Of a DNA stretch of 43,387 bases, positions 22,710 to 30,741 are shown piece after piece; within the stretch, counting starts at the first letter, position 1, and each line of letters opens with the position of its first letter. A program made the translations under genes and the position numbers. Source of the DNA: Leidyana gryllorum EB-2025a (lineage: Eukaryota > Apicomplexa); NCBI GenBank assembly GCA_048772705.1, contig JBLWGC010000196.1, forward strand, positions 1 to 43,387, written 5' to 3'. The notes under the pieces are model-generated. The model was not told the DNA's origin. It was given only the letters and a program-made list of their open reading frames with translations, and did no database searches.

Positions 22710-22801
22710 ACAGTGTTGTTGGTTCATCGCTCCACCGGTTTTTTGTCCGTGAGCCAAAATAGAAAGACTTTTGGGGTTGAAGGCCGGGGTCTCCACGAGC
22801 G

Positions 22802-22873
22802 TCCGAGATAGTATAGTGCTTAGTATTTCCGCCTGTCACTCGGAAGACCCGCGTACGAATCCCGGTCTCGGAG
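22802..22873 (+). pseudogene. tRNA-Asp (GTC) with damaged B-box
   Basis: Loop CTGTCAC. T-arm reads GCGTACGAATCCC, so the B-box and T-stem are impaired; 31:39 mismatch. Confidence 0.7.
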
Positions 22874-22927
22874 ACACTTAGTTTTTCCGCTTTAGATTTC
22901 GTGGTGCTCACCTGCAAAAATGCGAGT

Positions 22928-23000
22928 TACAGCCACCGAGGATCGAACTCGGGACCTTCTGCGTGTTAAGCAGACGTCGTGACCACTAGACCATGGCTGC
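22928..23000 (-). tRNA. tRNA-Val-AAC: tRNA-Val (AAC)
   Basis: Perfect stems, loop TTAACAC. Confidence 0.94.
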
Positions 23001-23063
23001 AGTGAAGGTCCCGCAGACCAAGAGAAGTGGCGAGGTTTCACGAAAGAGTGAGGACTAGTTCTG

Positions 23064-23135
23064 AGGTCGCGCCGGGAATCGATCCTAAGTCGGGAGATTT
23101 GGAGTCTCCAGTGCTAACCACTACACCACGTAACC
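23064..23135 (-). pseudogene. Gln-body tRNA with CCA (Trp) anticodon
   Basis: Loop CTCCAAA in a perfect GGAGA/TCTCC stem. T-loop starts ATC rather than TTC, and the T-stem and acceptor have mismatches. Confidence 0.7.
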
Positions 23136-23242
23136 GATTCCGTCCTTCCTAAAAGGAATTGGTAGAGCCATCCGGACTAGCGCTCCCTCAACTGGACACA
23201 TGCGACACGCGTCTCTCTACTGGCCTTTGAAATATTGTAACT

Positions 23243-23348
23243 GGCTCTTGTATCTTAGTCGGCAGAGTGTGTGATGGTGAAATACAAACTCGGGAATCCG
23301 GGCTTTGAGGCAACCTTCACACATACTGCGGTGCCCAGGTCTGTCCAA
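23243..23348 (+). pseudogene. Family Y tRNA-like unit plus Ala 3' tail
   Basis: Same composite as 10525 and 17035; Ala tail at 23327-23348. Confidence 0.5.
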
Positions 23349-23418
23349 GGGCTACAGGGCATGACTAAAAGCTCTCAACTCGGTAAGTAAATAGCGGCAG
23401 GTGCAGCCGTACGACGTT

Positions 23419-23491
23419 TGGACGACCTGGGCATCGATCCCAGTACCTCTCGCATGCTAAGCGAGCGCTCTACCATTTGAGCTAGTCGCCC
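23419..23491 (-). tRNA. tRNA-Ala-AGC: tRNA-Ala (AGC)
   Basis: Consensus with G3:U70; end of the third Leu...Ala module. Confidence 0.95.
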
Positions 23492-23579
23492 GTTGTGCAG
23501 ACCCCATCGCATTTGTTGGTTCTCAACATAGGATGACCACTTTTTAAACTGTCTTCAGCGGGTTGCACGAACGACAGGC

Positions 23580-23651
23580 GGCTGTTTGGTGTAGTGGTAT
23601 GATACTTCCGTCGGGTGGAAGAAGTCCTAGGTTCCATTCTTAGAACAGCCC
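23580..23651 (+). pseudogene. tRNA-Pro (CGG), degenerate
   Basis: Inverted twin of 20441 with the same B-box damage. Confidence 0.68.
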
Positions 23652-23727
23652 GCTTTGTTGTATCTTTTCCCAACCTGCCTGGCAGCATGGTTCTGGGTTC
23701 AGGTGATTCCTCGGAGAAAGTCGGAGG

Positions 23728-23800
23728 GGGAGTGTAGCGCAGTCGGTAGCGCGTAGGTCTGATAATCCTGAAGTCGAGAGTTCGATCCTCTCCACTCCCA
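23728..23800 (+). tRNA. Elongator-Met body with GAT anticodon, copy 2
   Basis: Fully paired 73-nt cloverleaf, loop CTGATAA; inside an inverted duplicate of 20.1-20.7 kb. Confidence 0.85.
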
Positions 23801-23844
23801 CGGTCAGAATCGAAACCGCCGACAAACTCATCATGCTATCATTC

Positions 23845-23915
23845 TGCATCTGTCAGGAATCGCACACGGGTTATCTCGATGGCAGCGAGCGACTCTTCCA
23901 CTAGACCACAGATGC
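23845..23915 (-). pseudogene. Diverged tRNA-Gly (GCC)
   Basis: Inverted twin of 20177. Confidence 0.68.
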
Positions 23916-23981
23916 AGAACACGATTTGGTGAATCTTGTACGTGGTGACAGCCATTCCTCATAAGCTTATCGATGCATCAA

Positions 23982-24053
23982 AGCCTTCTGCCGGAATCGA
24001 ACAGGCGACTTCTCGCTTACGAAGCGAACGCTCTGCCCCTAAGCTAAGAAGGC
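23982..24053 (-). tRNA. tRNA-Thr-CGT: tRNA-Thr (CGT)
   Basis: Loop TTCGTAA; T-stem has one mismatch (GCCTG/CCGGC). Confidence 0.85.
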
Positions 24054-24185
24054 AACTTAGCTGGAGAATCATGTGGCAGTTGTATCGACAAAAGTTAGCC
24101 GGGTGCCACGTGCACGGCGGGCTGTCCCGCGCGCATCGTGGGGGCATGCTGGGATGAAGTCGCAGGTTGTCCTGACTACAACGCC

Positions 24186-24265
24186 TGACAAGAGTGGGAT
24201 TCGAACCCACGCCCTTTCGGACTGCGGCCTGAACACAGCGCCTTGGACCACTCGGCCATCTTGCC
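24186..24265 (-). tRNA. tRNA-Leu-CAG: tRNA-Leu (CAG)
   Basis: Consensus Leu, stem CTGTG/CGCAG, loop TTCAGGC, T-stem GTGGG/CCCAC. Confidence 0.93.
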
Positions 24266-24359
24266 GAAATGTTGTTGGCTCGCCGCCCCACGCGTTTTCT
24301 ATCCGTGGAATCTCAAAATGGAAGAACTTCTGGGGTTGGAGGCCGGCGTATCCACAGCG

Positions 24360-24430
24360 TCCGAGATAGTATAGCGGTTAGGATTTCCGCCTATCACGCG
24401 GAAGACCAGGGTCGATTCCAGGTCTCGGAG
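24360..24430 (+). pseudogene. Asp-body tRNA with ATC anticodon
   Basis: Loop CTATCAC still matches Asp codons through inosine, but the T-arm has lost a base (71 nt). Confidence 0.68.
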
Positions 24431-24483
24431 CACAGTTCGTTTTTCCGCTTCAGATTTCGTGGTGCTCAGATAAAGTTTCGAGC

Positions 24484-24556
24484 TACAGCCACCGAGGATC
24501 GAACTCGGGACCTTCTGCGTGTGAAGCAGACGTCGTAACCACTAGACCATGGCTGC
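24484..24556 (-). tRNA. tRNA-Val-CAC: tRNA-Val (CAC)
   Basis: Perfect stems, loop TTCACAC. Confidence 0.93.
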
Positions 24557-24650
24557 GCGGAGCTTTCGGACTGTGAAAGGGGCGTGTGTCTCTGGAAACA
24601 GGTATCTGATGAGGGGCGAAAACCACGGAATGCTATGAGGTCTGCACAGC

Positions 24651-24665
24651 GGGCGACTAGCTCAA
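24651..24665 (+). pseudogene. tRNA-Ala 5' stub
   Basis: First 15 nt of Ala, cut in the D-arm and joined to the spacer of the next Gly gene. Confidence 0.55.
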
Positions 24666-24676
24666 CAAGATATTAT

Positions 24677-24747
24677 GCATCTGTGGTCTAGTGGTAGAAT
24701 GTCTCGTTGCCATCGAGACGACCCGGGTTCGATTCCCGGCAGATGCA
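24677..24747 (+). tRNA. tRNA-Gly-GCC: tRNA-Gly (GCC)
   Basis: Consensus; TTTT at 24762-24765 downstream. Confidence 0.95.
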
Positions 24748-24823
24748 GAAGACACAGTTGCTTTTCCCACCATTCCACGGATTCACGCTTGAGTTGGTGT
24801 CTGACCCCTCCGATCACATCGCA

Positions 24824-24866
24824 CGACAACTGCTGGATCTGCACCAGCCCGGCCCAGGCCCTGTAG
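24824..24866 (-). pseudogene. tRNA-Ser 3' half
   Basis: T-arm and variable arm remain; the anticodon and 5' half are replaced by spacer. Confidence 0.6.
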
Positions 24867-24960
24867 AGTCGAACTTAGTAACAGATTCCATCCGTATTCG
24901 TCGTAGAATGTTGGGGCTTCTTCGGGTCGAGGGCAACTCTGTATCACAGATCCACTGCCT

Positions 24961-25034
24961 TGGTCACGCCCGGGCTCGAACCGGGGACCTTGAGCTTATT
25001 AGGCTCACGCTCTAACCGACTGAGCTACGCGACC
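24961..25034 (-). tRNA. tRNA-Ile-AAT: tRNA-Ile (AAT)
   Basis: Perfect stems, loop CTAATAA, T-loop TTCGAGC, the best preserved Ile copy. Confidence 0.95.
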
Positions 25035-25153
25035 GCCTCCGACGACAGATGGCACCGATTCACTTACTTGATGCCTCTGCGTCGCCACTGCAATCCTTAG
25101 CATGTACTGCTGGTGTTTTGAGCCCAGCCGCCTACTCCGATGATCGCAGCACA

Positions 25154-25235
25154 CGACAACTGCTGGATTTGAACCAGCGCGGGCCAGGCCCAGTAGATTT
25201 CTAGTCTACCCCCTTAACCACTCGGGCAAGTTGCC
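25154..25235 (-). tRNA. tRNA-Ser-AGA: tRNA-Ser (AGA)
   Basis: Consensus; upstream block repeats 719-1004. Confidence 0.93.
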
Positions 25236-25305
25236 GCTGTCCAACTTGGCATTTTGCGGCCAGTGGCTTCACATACGATTCAGCGAGCTTTACTAGGACT
25301 GCTCG

Positions 25306-25369
25306 CGCCGCCCGAACCCGCGGTTCTCCCTTCAAAAGTCTTGCGCTCTACCGACGGAGTTGGGGCGGC
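25306..25369 (-). pseudogene. Lys-like tRNA with collapsed T-arm
   Basis: 64 nt, nearly identical to 6718. Confidence 0.68.
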
Positions 25370-25504
25370 AAGGAAGCTCGCCCCGTACCCGAGGAAGGCA
25401 CAGGATTCCACGATCAATACAAATGGAATTGGTTACTAAGTCCGAATTTGTATCAGAGATCCACTCACTTGGTCACGCCGACATACCAGCCTCACTTGAA
25501 GATT

Positions 25505-25573
25505 GTCCGGGTCGAGTGCTTACAACAGCAAGTTGTGGCCGTGCATACCCAGGCCCGAATCCTGGCTTGGATA
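25505..25573 (+). pseudogene. tRNA-His (GTG), degenerate
   Basis: Loop TTGTGGC; D-arm three bases short; acceptor end changed; inverted relative of 18219. Confidence 0.68.
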
Positions 25574-25694
25574 GTATGTCCCCGATGTCTCGAATGGGAG
25601 ATGTAAGTGAAGTCTGTCCAAACCCACGATCGGGCGTAGCTGCCCATGTCCTCTCTTGATCGCTACACACTTCCATCTGACGGCTCCGTTAGTC

Positions 25695-25767
25695 GGCGCT
25701 ATGGCCTAATGGATATGGCATCGGTCTACGGAACCGGGGATTCTGGGTTCGAGTCCCAGTAGCGTCT
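25695..25767 (+). tRNA. tRNA-Arg-ACG: tRNA-Arg (ACG)
   Basis: Perfect T-stem CTGGG/CCCAG, loop CTACGGA. Confidence 0.93.
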
Positions 25768-25805
25768 GGGCGAATGGTGCCGTGTAGCGTCAACAACTAT
25801 CAGAC

Positions 25806-25833
25806 GGGCTGGGAATCGAACCCGCTAGACCAA
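25806..25833 (-). pseudogene. tRNA-Pro internal-deletion remnant
   Basis: T-arm joined directly to the D-arm; anticodon arm removed. Confidence 0.6.
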
Positions 25834-25913
25834 ATGGTTCAACCCGCTGGGTACAGTCGAGAGACTCGTATCACTATGTGAAGTATCACTCAATGCCATG
25901 AGGTAGGCATAGA

Positions 25914-25986
25914 GGGAGGCTAGCCCAGATGATGAAAAGGTAGCTTAGTATACGAAGGGTTCTGGGATCGATTCCAAGCCCATCCG
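25914..25986 (+). pseudogene. Ala-derived tRNA with AGT loop
   Basis: Loop TTAGTAT with non-pairing stem. Confidence 0.65.
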
Positions 25987-26076
25987 AACTACATAGATGG
26001 AATTCTCGTCGGAGTAGTCTAGTTGGCCTATCAACGCTCATCAGGTTGAGTACTAGTTTGGCAATGACCCTCTACT

Positions 26077-26133
26077 TCCGGTGGGACGGAATCGAACCAC
26101 CGACTATCTGATGCCAGCACTACAGTCAGATGC
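26077..26133 (-). pseudogene. tRNA-Tyr fragment
   Basis: 3' acceptor, T-arm and anticodon region with intron remain; D-arm and 5' acceptor gone. A Met-like 3' scrap follows at 26134-26150. Confidence 0.65.
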
Positions 26134-26190
26134 AAGTCGATCACTCCCACGGTCGGAATCGGCACCGCCGACTAACTCATAATATTGCCA

Positions 26191-26235
26191 CCTTCCGATC
26201 TGGAATTGGGCGCGCTACCGTTGCGCAATAGACCC
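26191..26235 (-). pseudogene. tRNA-Trp 5' half
   Basis: Acceptor, D-arm and CCA loop region; T-arm lost. Confidence 0.6.
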
Positions 26236-26317
26236 AAAATTGTCCACCGACTTCCAGGCTCATTGGTATGTGGGCAGGGATGGTTTTTCAACATTCTCAA
26301 ACCTTCAGGTCATCTTC

Positions 26318-26389
26318 AGGGCACGCGCGGAGTTGAACCACGGACTTGCTGATCTGCAGTCAGCTGCTCTACTACTGAGTTACGTACCC
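26318..26389 (-). tRNA. tRNA-Cys-GCA: tRNA-Cys (GCA)
   Basis: Loop CTGCAGA; T-loop TTCAACT; a D-arm pair is weakened. Confidence 0.88.
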
Positions 26390-26485
26390 ACGAGGCGCCT
26401 CTTATACTCGCTCAACTTGCCCCTGTCTTCTCATTCGCAGCAAAACGGCCGTTATTGTTTACGAGCTCTAACAACAACATGTTAC

Positions 26486-26556
26486 GCATCTGTGGTCTAG
26501 TGGTAGAATGTCTCGTTGCCATCGAGACGACCCGGGTTCGATTCCCGGCAGATGCA
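26486..26556 (+). tRNA. tRNA-Gly-GCC: tRNA-Gly (GCC)
   Basis: Consensus, TTTT at 26579-26582. Confidence 0.95.
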
Positions 26557-26620
26557 GAGGACATAGCACATGGTTGAGTTTTATGCGTGAGTTGGTTCTG
26601 GACTCTCCGATCACATCGCA

Positions 26621-26702
26621 CGACAACTGCTGGATTTGAACCAGCGCGGGCCAGGCCCAGTAGATTTCGAGTCTACCCCCTTAACCACTCGGGCAAGTTG
26701 CC
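26621..26702 (-). tRNA. tRNA-Ser-CGA: tRNA-Ser (CGA)
   Basis: Consensus, loop CTCGAAA. Confidence 0.94.
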
Positions 26703-26771
26703 AATCGTCGAACTCGGCATTCCGCAGACAGTGGCTTCACATACGGTTCAGCAAGCTTGACTCGGACCGCT

Positions 26772-26837
26772 CGCGCTGCCCGAACCCGCGGTCTCTCCAT
26801 TGAAAGTCTTGCGCGCTACCGACGGAGCTGGCGCGGC
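26772..26837 (-). pseudogene. Lys-like tRNA with collapsed T-arm
   Basis: 66-nt form as at 391. Confidence 0.68.
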
Positions 26838-27012
26838 AAGGAAGCTCGCCCTGTACCTGGGGAGGCCCAAGATTCCACGATCAATACAAATGGAATTGGT
26901 TACTAAGTCCGAATCTGTATCAGAGATCCACTCACTTGATCACGTCGACATTCCATATCCATATTTTCCAAGACGGTACGGCTCTCGGCCGAAGCCCCAA
27001 CTCAACCACTCG

Positions 27013-27085
27013 TCCACTGTAGTCTAAGTGGCTAGGGTATGCGGCTTTCACCCTCACGATCCGGGTTCAAGTCTCGGCAGTGAAA
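27013..27085 (+). tRNA. tRNA-Glu-TTC: tRNA-Glu (TTC), slightly decayed
   Basis: Loop CTTTCAC; single mismatches in the anticodon, T and acceptor stems. Confidence 0.7.
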
Positions 27086-27145
27086 ATCCAGCTGAGTGTG
27101 CTTGTGGGCAACAGTTCCATTCTTACTTTTAGGGAGATAGATCCA

Positions 27146-27217
27146 CACCGCCCGCGGGGCTCGAACCCGCGACTGCAAGATTAAGAGTCTTGCGCTCTAC
27201 CGACTGAGCTAGGCGGG
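27146..27217 (-). tRNA. tRNA-Lys-CTT: tRNA-Lys (CTT)
   Basis: Loop CTCTTAA; one base missing and one changed in the 5' acceptor strand. Confidence 0.75.
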
Positions 27218-27320
27218 AAGGAAGCTCTAAACTTAGTTACACCCTATTTGCCGTTGGGTGGACAGTGGAAGTCAATTCATGTCTTCGTGTGTATATCCCG
27301 TCGCATGCACCCAAATATTC

Positions 27321-27392
27321 GGCTGTTTGGTCTAGTGATATGATCGTTCCTTTGGGTGGAAGAAGTCCTGGGTTCGATTCCCAGAACAGCCC
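27321..27392 (+). tRNA. tRNA-Pro-TGG: tRNA-Pro (TGG)
   Basis: Loop TTTGGGT; small changes in the D-arm and anticodon stem. Confidence 0.85.
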
Positions 27393-27574
27393 GTCTGGTA
27401 CTTGTGGACTCAAAACGTCAGTCTATCCAAGGTCGGATGAGATATGCTGCTCAGCTAAGACAACTTGAGTTATATATGCATGGAATCTTCGCCAGATTAA
27501 CTCCAGTTGGCCCATCAACGCTTTTTGCCAAAGTCCATCAGGTTGAGTAGTAGTTTGCACAGCACCTCGCTACT

Positions 27575-27654
27575 TCCGGTGGGACGGAATCGAACCGCCG
27601 ACTATCTGATGCCAGCACTACAGTCAGATGCTCTACCAACTGAGCTACCCCCGG
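27575..27654 (-). tRNA. tRNA-Tyr-GTA: tRNA-Tyr (GTA) with 7-nt intron
   Basis: Consensus; duplicated at 39881. Confidence 0.9.
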
Positions 27655-27663
27655 CCGTCCAAC

Positions 27664-27754
27664 TGCTCCGGGGTTCGAAAGGCTCAACCCCAGATCCTCG
27701 CCCTGTCGCACTGCGGTCTGAGCACAGCCCCTTAGACAAATCGGCCATCTTGCG
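27664..27754 (-). pseudogene. tRNA-Leu (CAG) with replaced T-arm
   Basis: Loop CTCAGAC; D-arm and first acceptor bases changed; duplicated at 39970. Confidence 0.65.
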
Positions 27755-27847
27755 GGATGTTGTTGGCTCGCCGCTCCACGCGTTTTCTGTGCTTGGAATC
27801 TCATAATGGAAGAACTTTTGGGGTTGGAGGCCGGCGTGTTCAGAGCA

Positions 27848-27919
27848 TTTGAGATAGTATAGTGGTTAGTATTTCCGCCTGTCACTCGGAAGACCCGGGT
27901 TCGATTCCCGGTCTCAGAG
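27848..27919 (+). tRNA. tRNA-Asp-GTC: tRNA-Asp (GTC), variant acceptor
   Basis: Acceptor TTTGAGA/TCTCAGA still pairs (T3-A70 replaces C3-G70). One anticodon-stem mismatch. Its duplicate at 40154 lost 34 nt. Confidence 0.82.
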
Positions 27920-28056
27920 CAGTTCCACCCCTCACAACTGGTGCAACTCAGATTTTGTCTCAGCTGGTCTGGACTTCATTCGGGATTGTACGAGTGGGAG
28001 CCGCGTATAGTTGCCGACCTTGGAGAGACGTGGCATTGAGTCAACAACTATCAGAC

Positions 28057-28128
28057 GGGCTGTTCTGGGAACCGAACCCAGGACTTCTTCCACCCGAAGG
28101 AAGAATCATACCACTAGACCAAACAGCC
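28057..28128 (-). tRNA. tRNA-Pro-CGG: tRNA-Pro (CGG)
   Basis: Perfect stems; T-loop TTCGGTT, so invariant A58 is G. Confidence 0.83.
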
Positions 28129-28215
28129 GCCTGTCGGTCGTGCAAACCGCTGAGGACACTTGAGATAGTGGTCATACTATGTTCAGAACCAACAAATGCG
28201 GTGGGTGTGCACAAG

Positions 28216-28288
28216 TGGCGACGAGCTCAAATGGTAGAGCGCTCGCTTTGCATGCGAGAGGTACTGGGATTGATACCCAGGTCGTCCA
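28216..28288 (+). tRNA. tRNA-Ala-TGC: tRNA-Ala (TGC)
   Basis: Loop TTTGCAT, G3:U70 kept; first acceptor base T gives a mismatch. Confidence 0.82.
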
Positions 28289-28377
28289 AACTACATGCAA
28301 CCTTGGGTGCAGAGAAACGCCTGGGGAGTGGTTCAAAACTGTGAGTGTTCTTCTTTCGATCCAATCGAGAAGCTCTT

Positions 28378-28450
28378 GCCTACGTGGCGCGATGGAAAGC
28401 GCGTTGGACTTCAAATCCAAAGGTTGCGAGTTCGCGTCTCGCCGTAGGTA
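28378..28450 (+). tRNA. Arg-type tRNA with TCA (UGA-reading) anticodon, copy 1
   Basis: Every stem pairs: acceptor GCCTACG/CGTAGGT, D-stem GCGC/GCGC, anticodon stem TTGGA/TCCAA, T-stem GCGAG/CTCGC. Loop CTTCAAA. The body matches the Arg TCT gene at 30045. At 73 nt with a 5-nt variable region it is not a selenocysteine tRNA. T-loop TTCGCGT has C at 58, so the B-box is off consensus. Confidence 0.85.
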
Positions 28451-28516
28451 GACAAATGATCAGCACTTTACTTCGATTATCTGGCTGACTCTAGCTGCCT
28501 TCGCTGTGGAATGTTG

Positions 28517-28589
28517 TCCACTGTAGTCTAAGTGGCTAGGATATGCGGCTTTCACGCGCACGATCCGGGTTCAAGTGCCGGGAGTGGAA
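28517..28589 (+). tRNA. tRNA-Glu-TTC: tRNA-Glu (TTC)
   Basis: Loop CTTTCAC; changes in the anticodon stem (GCGCA) and T-stem (GCCGG/G). Confidence 0.78.
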
Positions 28590-28663
28590 GTTATTGGACT
28601 ACTCGAGCAAAGTGCCACTAATCTCCGTCAATAGCGATTTCTTCGTTATCTCCGGCTCACATT

Positions 28664-28735
28664 GCCTTCGTAGCTTAGGGGCAAAGCGTTCGCTTCGTAA
28701 GCGAGAAGTCGCCGGTTCGATTCCGGCAGAAGGCT
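28664..28735 (+). tRNA. tRNA-Thr-CGT: tRNA-Thr (CGT)
   Basis: Perfect anticodon and T arms, loop TTCGTAA; acceptor GCCTTCG has one end mismatch. Confidence 0.88.
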
Positions 28736-28802
28736 TTGATGCATCGATGGGCTTATAAGGAATGGCTGTCATCACGTACAAGATTGAACAGGATGGTGTT
28801 CT

Positions 28803-28873
28803 GCATCTGTGGTCTAGTGGAAAACTCACTCGCTGGCATCGAGATAACCCGTTTGCGATTCTCGACAGATGCA
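28803..28873 (+). pseudogene. Diverged Gly-body tRNA with GGC anticodon
   Basis: Loop CTGGCAT (Ala codons); T-arm strongly altered. Confidence 0.65.
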
Positions 28874-28917
28874 AGATGATAGCATGATGAGTTTGTCGGC
28901 GGTTCCGATTCCGACCC

Positions 28918-28990
28918 TGGGAGTGGAGAGGATCGAACTCTCGACTTCAGGATTATGAGACCTACGCGCTACCGACTGCGCTACACTCCC
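28918..28990 (-). tRNA. tRNA-Met-CAT: Elongator tRNA-Met (CAT)
   Basis: Consensus. Confidence 0.94.
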
Positions 28991-29113
28991 TAGTGAAACT
29001 TCTCTCGATGCATCTCCTCCTGTCAAAAGGGTGCACGGGGATGCTGTATCAAAGGCCCAAAACCATCCCCCGCTCCAGACTCATTACTTTGTGGTCAGCA
29101 ATGGAGGTGTCAC

Positions 29114-29184
29114 GCATCTGTGGTCTAGTGGTAGAATGTCTCGTTGCCATCGAGACGACCCGGGTTCGATTCCCGGCAGATGCA
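29114..29184 (+). tRNA. tRNA-Gly-GCC: tRNA-Gly (GCC)
   Basis: Consensus with T5 at 29200-29204. A scrap of a Trp 5' end sits upstream. Confidence 0.95.
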
Positions 29185-29334
29185 GAGGACACATGGTTGT
29201 TTTTCCACCATTCCAGAAATTCCGTCCCGCCGGGAGTTGAGGAGTGCACTTCTTACAACGTAGTTCGTCTGACACTCCTGTTCCATTCCATCCTGATCGA
29301 TGCTTCGCCACCTCTACAGCCTCGCTCAAAGATT

Positions 29335-29406
29335 GTCCGAGTCGTCTAGTGGTTAGGACAGCACGTTGTGGCCGTGCAAACCCAGGCTCGATTCCTGGCT
29401 CGGACA
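29335..29406 (+). tRNA. tRNA-His-GTG: tRNA-His (GTG)
   Basis: Acceptor GTCCGAG/CTCGGAC, stem GCACG/CGTGC, loop TTGTGGC, T-stem CCAGG/CCTGG. No encoded G-1. Confidence 0.95.
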
Positions 29407-29481
29407 AGCAGTCTAAAGTGCATTGCTCTTCGCCCCGGTTGAAAATATTGTTGCAGCCATGGTCAAGCCTGTACGATCGGC

Positions 29482-29552
29482 TGCACCTGCCGGGACTCGA
29501 ACCCGGGCTGCGAGCATGGGAAGCTCGCATCCTACCCTTGGACCACAAGTGC
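29482..29552 (-). tRNA. tRNA-Gly-CCC: tRNA-Gly (CCC)
   Basis: Loop TTCCCAT, stem CGAGC/GCTCG, perfect T-arm. Confidence 0.95.
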
Positions 29553-29611
29553 ACTCGAGAAAGAGCTCCAGCACCCCGAGACTCGGCCGCAGTCTGCGTT
29601 GAGCTAGTGGG

Positions 29612-29688
29612 TGCCTCAAGTACTGGCAGGTTCCAGTCTGCGACTTTGTGGCTAAGAGACTTACCCTCTGGTGGCTGAACTACGAGGC
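29612..29688 (-). pseudogene. Family Q tRNA-like unit
   Basis: Ends pair (GCCTC/GAGGC), but the anticodon arm is not recognisable; part of a block inverted at 32134. Confidence 0.45.
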
Positions 29689-29746
29689 TCGGCTAAGATG
29701 AAGCTTGAGAGACTTAAGCTTTGCAGGTGCCCAGTCGATGTAGTCA

Positions 29747-29818
29747 AGCCTTCTGCCGGAATCGAACCGGCGACTTCTCGATTACGAAGCGAACGCTCTG
29801 CCCCTAAGCTAAGAAGGC
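29747..29818 (-). tRNA. tRNA-Thr-CGT: tRNA-Thr (CGT)
   Basis: Loop TTCGTAA; one anticodon-stem mismatch. Confidence 0.85.
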
Positions 29819-29909
29819 AATGCAAGCCGAAGATCACGAATCAGACACTATTGACGGATATTGCTGGGCACTTTGCTCAAGTATTCCACTGACTTCATCA
29901 ACCACTGAC

Positions 29910-29980
29910 TTCCACTGCCGGACTTGAGCGCGGAGCTTGCGGGTGAGGCCGCATATCCTAGCCACTCAGACTACAGTGGG
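29910..29980 (-). pseudogene. tRNA-Glu (CTC), two deletions
   Basis: 71 nt; a six-base anticodon loop and altered T-stem. Confidence 0.68.
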
Positions 29981-30044
29981 CAACATTCCACAGCGAAGGC
30001 AGCTAGTCAGCCAAATCGTCGAAGTAAAGTGCTGAGCATTTGGC

Positions 30045-30117
30045 TACCTACGGCGACACCCAAACTCGCAACCTTTGGATTAGAAGTCCAACGCGCTATC
30101 CATTGCGCCACGTAGGC
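30045..30117 (-). tRNA. tRNA-Arg-TCT: tRNA-Arg (TCT)
   Basis: Loop CTTCTAA, acceptor GCCTACG/CGTAGGT; T-stem has one mismatch and T-loop TTTGGGT is unusual. Confidence 0.82.
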
Positions 30118-30206
30118 GGCGGCTTTTCGACTAGATTGAAATAACAACATTCACGTTTTTGGACCACGCGCCAGCCGTTTCTCTGCAGCCAAAGTTGCAT
30201 GGAGTT

Positions 30207-30279
30207 TGGACGACCTGGGCATCGATCCCAGTACCTCTCGCATGCTAAGCGAGCGCTCTACCATTTGAGCTAGTCGCCC
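30207..30279 (-). tRNA. tRNA-Ala-AGC: tRNA-Ala (AGC)
   Basis: Consensus; two T-rich spots in the adjacent spacer. Confidence 0.95.
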
Positions 30280-30369
30280 ATTGTGCACACCCCATCGCAG
30301 TTTTTTGTTCTCAACATCGTATGACCACTCTCTGGACTGTATTTAGCGGGTTTCACGCGACCGACAGGC

Positions 30370-30425
30370 GGCTGATTGGTCTAGTGGTATGATTTTTCCT
30401 TCGGGTGGAAGAAGTCCTGGGTTCC
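30370..30425 (+). pseudogene. tRNA-Pro (CGG) cut in the T-loop, unit 1
   Basis: Runs to GGGTTCC, then continues as the spacer and antisense body of the Ala-derived unit. Internal T5 at 30403-30407. Confidence 0.75.
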
Positions 30426-30437
30426 ATCTACGTAGTT

Positions 30438-30510
30438 CGGATGGGTTGGGAATCGATCCCAGAACCTTTCGTATACTAAGCCACCGTGTCATCATCTGGG
30501 CTAGCCTCCC
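30438..30510 (-). pseudogene. Ala-derived tRNA with AGT loop
   Basis: Second element of a 231-bp tandem repeat. Confidence 0.65.
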
Positions 30511-30600
30511 TCTGTGCCTACCTCATGGCATTGAGTGATACTTCCCATAGTGAGACGAGTCTCTCGACTGTACCCGCGCGGGTTGAACCACCGGCTAGGC

Positions 30601-30656
30601 GGCTGTTTGGTCTAGTGGTATGATTCTTCCTTCGGGTGGAAGAAGTCCTGGGTTCC
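30601..30656 (+). pseudogene. tRNA-Pro (CGG) cut in the T-loop, unit 2
   Basis: Same junction as unit 1. Confidence 0.75.
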
Positions 30657-30668
30657 ATCTACGTAGTT

Positions 30669-30741
30669 CGGATGGGTTGGGAATCGATCCCAGAACCTTT
30701 CGTATACTAAGCCACCGTTTCATCATCTGGGCTAGCCTCCC
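30669..30741 (-). pseudogene. Ala-derived tRNA with AGT loop
   Basis: Tandem copy of 30438. Confidence 0.65.

Larger units (their letters stand above)
23400..23980. repeat. Inverted duplication, right arm
   Basis: Partner of 20114-20690, with about 2.7 kb between the arms. Confidence 0.9.
29221..29690. repeat. Inverted duplication (His-Gly-Q block)
   Basis: Reverse complement recurs at 32128-32597 and a direct copy lies at 41.49-41.96 kb. Confidence 0.9.
26850..29862. repeat. Large direct duplication, copy A
   Basis: From Glu 27013 to Thr 29747 the gene order, spacers and even private mutations recur at 39.15-42.13 kb, offset 12306 then 12272 bp. Confidence 0.95.

Noticed and set aside
28378-28450. 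Selenocysteine tRNA, because of the TCA anticodon
   Set aside because: Sec tRNA is about 90 nt with a long variable arm and extended acceptor; this unit is 73 nt with an ordinary Arg body.
29244-29678. 144-codon frame repeated at 32144 and 41516
   Set aside because: Repetition reflects duplication of the His-Gly tRNA block, not a protein family.
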